Shown: positions 62,194 to 64,000 of the stretch, piece by piece
Layout: each line of letters opens with the position of its first letter
How positions within the stretch are numbered: position 1 is the first letter of the stretch
Source: Shimia sagamensis
GTDB taxonomy: Bacteria > Pseudomonadota > Alphaproteobacteria > Rhodobacterales > Rhodobacteraceae
Direction of reading: 5' to 3'
Length of the DNA: 64,000 bases
NCBI RefSeq assembly: GCF_900182745.1
Contig: NZ_FXTY01000002.1
Span: forward strand, 372,001-436,000
Program-made: the position numbers and the translations under genes
Notes under the pieces: generated by a model
Database searches by the model: none
What the model saw: only the letters and a program-made list of their open reading frames with translations
Told to the model about the DNA's origin: nothing

Positions 62194-62770
62194 TTACTTG
62201 TAGCCAAACGCGCTGTTTGGGATCAGCTGACGCTTGCCTCCCGGCGCCTTCCACTCGCTTTCGAGGCACGCCGTTCCCTCTTTCTGCCAGTATAACACCT
62301 TGAAATCATACCATCCTGCCGAGGGCACATTCACCTTCGGCCGCCCCACGCTGGCACAAGGCGTGATCTTGTTCAGCTTGGCCACCGACTTGCCACCAAT
62401 CCAAATCTGAGAGCCATCATTGCTAAAGCAATTCAAGGTCATAGACCCCGGGCTTATCAAACTTGATATAGCCGTTAATGTCCGCAACCACCAAAGTTGC
62501 CTTGCCGGAAGTCAGCACAGGCGCACCCTGTCCTTTGTCTGGAAAATTCAACCCAGGCAATGGCTTACCTGGCTTGGACCATTTGATTTTCGACTTCGCT
62601 TGGGACAGATTTCGCACATTGCGCTCGCCGGTGAAATAGTTGACCTTCAGCCCTCGCTTCACCCCTGTTGGCTGAGGATTGGCCGGGGTCAAATCAATCA
62701 CTTGTGCAGAGACCGCCCCCCCAATCAAAATAGAAACAGCGGCCAAAGCACTGACAATAAAAGATTTCAC
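62194..62770 (-). pseudogene. PA14-like secreted protein, frame interrupted at CTT-TAG
   Basis: Two overlapping frames together give one product. The first part (from GTG at 62770 behind GAGGAG) has a signal peptide (KSFIVSALAAVSILIGGAVSA) and runs to VYDLELL before a TAG at 62423-62425. Skipping one base at CTT-TAG-C joins it to SNDGSQIWIGGKSVAKL, restoring a PA14-type motif (compare SDDGSRLWIDG) without losing a residue. The second part then runs to the stop at 62194. Either one T was inserted, or ribosomes shift +1 here as at the CTT-TGA-C site of prfB. A sequencing error is also possible. Confidence 0.7.
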
Positions 62771-62873
62771 AACCAAACTCCTCGCGTCATGGCGTTTGGG
62801 GATAGCCTAAAACCAACACCCCCCAATGAGCAAGTCACAGTTATGGGGGTGCGACTGAAACGCGATTTTTGGC

Positions 62874-63527
62874 CTATTCTACTTTCTTCGCTTCAACGAC
62901 GCTCAGAAATTCCCGCCACTCAGAAAACCGCATGTCGTGTGGCATGTCTTCAACTGGAGACTTTCTGTACCCCTCTGTAAACAAAGCAAAAGTTACGCCA
63001 GCTCGCCGCGCGGTCTCAGCATCAACTTCGCTGTCCCCAACGTAGAGCACATCCGACAACGATGTCTCACCAATCACTTTCAAAAGCGGCAAAGGGTCAG
63101 GCTTCCGTTTTTCAAACGTGTCGCCGCCAACCACGACGTCAAAATACTGCGTCAGGTCCAAAGCATCCAAAACATGCCGCGCAGGTTCTTCAGGTTTGTT
63201 GGTACACACCCCCAACCGCACCCCTTTCGCATGAAGGATGCTTAGCACTTCCCGTACACCATAATACATCACCGTGTGTTCATAAGTTGACGCATTATAG
63301 ATTGCCAAAACCCGCGCATTGAGACGGGAAAACTGGCTGTCCTCTATACTGAAATGCGCCATGACACGACGCACTAGCGTCGGTAATCCGTTGCCAACAA
63401 AGGATATAACTGTCGGGAGGTTCAGATCTGGCAAGCCCTCCTCCGCCAACATTTTGTTCACAGAGGCGCGGATGTCCGGTGCGCTGTCCACTAAGGTGCC
63501 GTCCAAGTCAAAGATCACAGTCTGCAT
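62874..63527 (-). CDS. gph: HAD-family hydrolase, phosphoglycolate phosphatase type
   Basis: The 217-residue hydrolase has the HAD motifs in order: DLDGTLVDSAPD (nucleophile Asp), VCTNKP (Thr), KPDP (Lys) and VGDSEVD (acidic pair). It matches Gph, which removes phosphate from 2-phosphoglycolate, though related HAD enzymes are possible. ATG at 63527 is preferred; it follows AGAGG, and a GTG three codons earlier is less likely. It is divergent from the LysR gene. Confidence 0.9.
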   Translation of the reverse strand: MQTVIFDLDGTLVDSAPDIRASVNKMLAEEGLPDLNLPTVISFVGNGLPTLVRRVMAHFSIEDSQFSRLNARVLAIYNASTYEHTVMYYGVREVLSILHAKGVRLGVCTNKPEEPARHVLDALDLTQYFDVVVGGDTFEKRKPDPLPLLKVIGETSLSDVLYVGDSEVDAETARRAGVTFALFTEGYRKSPVEDMPHDMRFSEWREFLSVVEAKKVE

Positions 63528-63688
63528 CGCGCCCACCTCTAAAGCCTATGGTTCTGTGGGTTTTCAACCACGCCGCGCCGGCAATGAAAAGCGCGAAATC
63601 GTTTGTCCTCTGGTCCCACTGGTGCCGCCAATCATTTTGGGATACCGTGGAATACAATGTCAGTTTCAAGAAATGCCTGAAGATCGCT

Positions 63689-64000
63689 ATGTCCTACATC
63701 GACAACATTCGCACCTTTGTACGTGTCTATGAGCTTGGCAGCATGTCCGCTGCCGCGCGGGACCAACGCATTTCGGCAGCCGTGGCGTCTTCGCGAATTT
63801 CACAATTGGAAGATTACCTTAGTGTTCGCTTGTTTCACCGCACGACACGGCAGCTCAACCCCACAGAGCAAGGCAACACTTTCTATGAGGGCGCCTGTAA
63901 GATTTTGGCCACCATTGACGAAGCCGAGGCGGCCGTAAACTCGATCACACAAAGCCCGCGCGGCTTGATCCATATTGCTGCACCCTTGGGCGTCGGTCGA
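63689..64000 (+). CDS. LysR-family transcriptional regulator, 3' end outside window
   Basis: The 104 codons present encode the LysR winged helix-turn-helix: IDNIRTFVRVYELGSMSAAARDQRISAAVASSRISQLEDYL, then VRLFHRTTRQLNPTEQGNTFYEG. The linker helix follows and the effector domain begins at GLIHIAAPLGVGR where the window ends. The ATG at 63689 starts the typical N-terminus. LysR regulators usually control a divergent neighbour, which here is gph; the true target may lie beyond the window. Confidence 0.92.
   Translation, partial: MSYIDNIRTFVRVYELGSMSAAARDQRISAAVASSRISQLEDYLSVRLFHRTTRQLNPTEQGNTFYEGACKILATIDEAEAAVNSITQSPRGLIHIAAPLGVGR

Overview
The window looks like chromosomal DNA of a marine alphaproteobacterium of the order Rhodobacterales (Roseobacter group). 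The evidence is the gene content: non-pyrrolysine MttB-family methyltransferases, the DUF6456 and DUF6477 pair, TRAP and amino-acid-type ABC uptake, a DctB/DctD pair, an SdhE with an XRE neighbour, and a dispersed intergenic repeat built around CCCCxGGATATTT that I associate with this order. Genes are dense and on both strands. I saw no rRNA, tRNA, CRISPR array, transposase or prophage gene. The genus cannot be fixed from the sequence alone. Both edges cut genes: an aminotransferase on the left and a LysR-type regulator on the right.

Layout. 1-7.7 kb: truncated aminotransferase, MttB-family methyltransferase, lipoyl synthase, peroxiredoxin, DUF6456/DUF6477, and a second divergent MttB-family gene. 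The two mttB leaders share a sequence motif, and the first also holds a possible 27-codon upstream ORF. 7.9-15 kb: guaA, a methyltransferase, two EamA exporters, a FadL-type porin, DUF1330 and TerB. 15-21.6 kb: a TRAP transporter (dctM, dctQ, dctP) with a DctB-like kinase and a DctD-like regulator that lacks the sigma-54 GAFTGA loop. 21.8-32.7 kb: a second TerB with a PhnD-like protein, then an amino-acid-type ABC transporter followed by two glutamine-synthetase-like ligases, a glutamine amidotransferase, an FAD amine oxidase and a DegT-type aminotransferase. This second half resembles gamma-glutamylated amine catabolism. Two transcription units in it carry the same AATTTGATCAAATT palindrome just before their start codons.

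32.8-38.3 kb: an LLM flavin oxidoreductase, hydrolases, a VOC protein and thrS. 38.5-41.4 kb: a complete bufferin-type RiPP operon, with two DUF2282 precursors whose four cysteines sit at identical positions, an MNIO (DUF692) enzyme, a DUF2063 partner and a DoxX membrane protein. From established knowledge of this family the likely role is copper sequestration. 41.5-49 kb: an ArsC/Spx-like protein, a cold-shock protein, thyA-folA, a TbpB-like surface lipoprotein next to a Slam (DUF560) outer-membrane translocator, a glyoxalase, and tandem DUF1194 (VWA) proteins translated through overlapping TTG/GTG starts. 49-64 kb: MarR, sdhE, an XRE regulator, an aspartate aminotransferase, a MATE pump, DUF2461, PPK2, a secreted alpha/beta hydrolase, a solute-binding protein, parE, several secreted or membrane proteins of unknown function, a PA14-like gene interrupted exactly at a CTT-TAG-C sequence, and gph.

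The strongest leads are the bufferin operon, the Slam/lipoprotein pair, the paired operators of the amine-catabolism genes, the shared mttB leader motif with its upstream ORF, the CTT-TAG-C frameshift, and the GAFTGA-less DctD. All functional assignments rest on reading motifs by eye; no database search was run.
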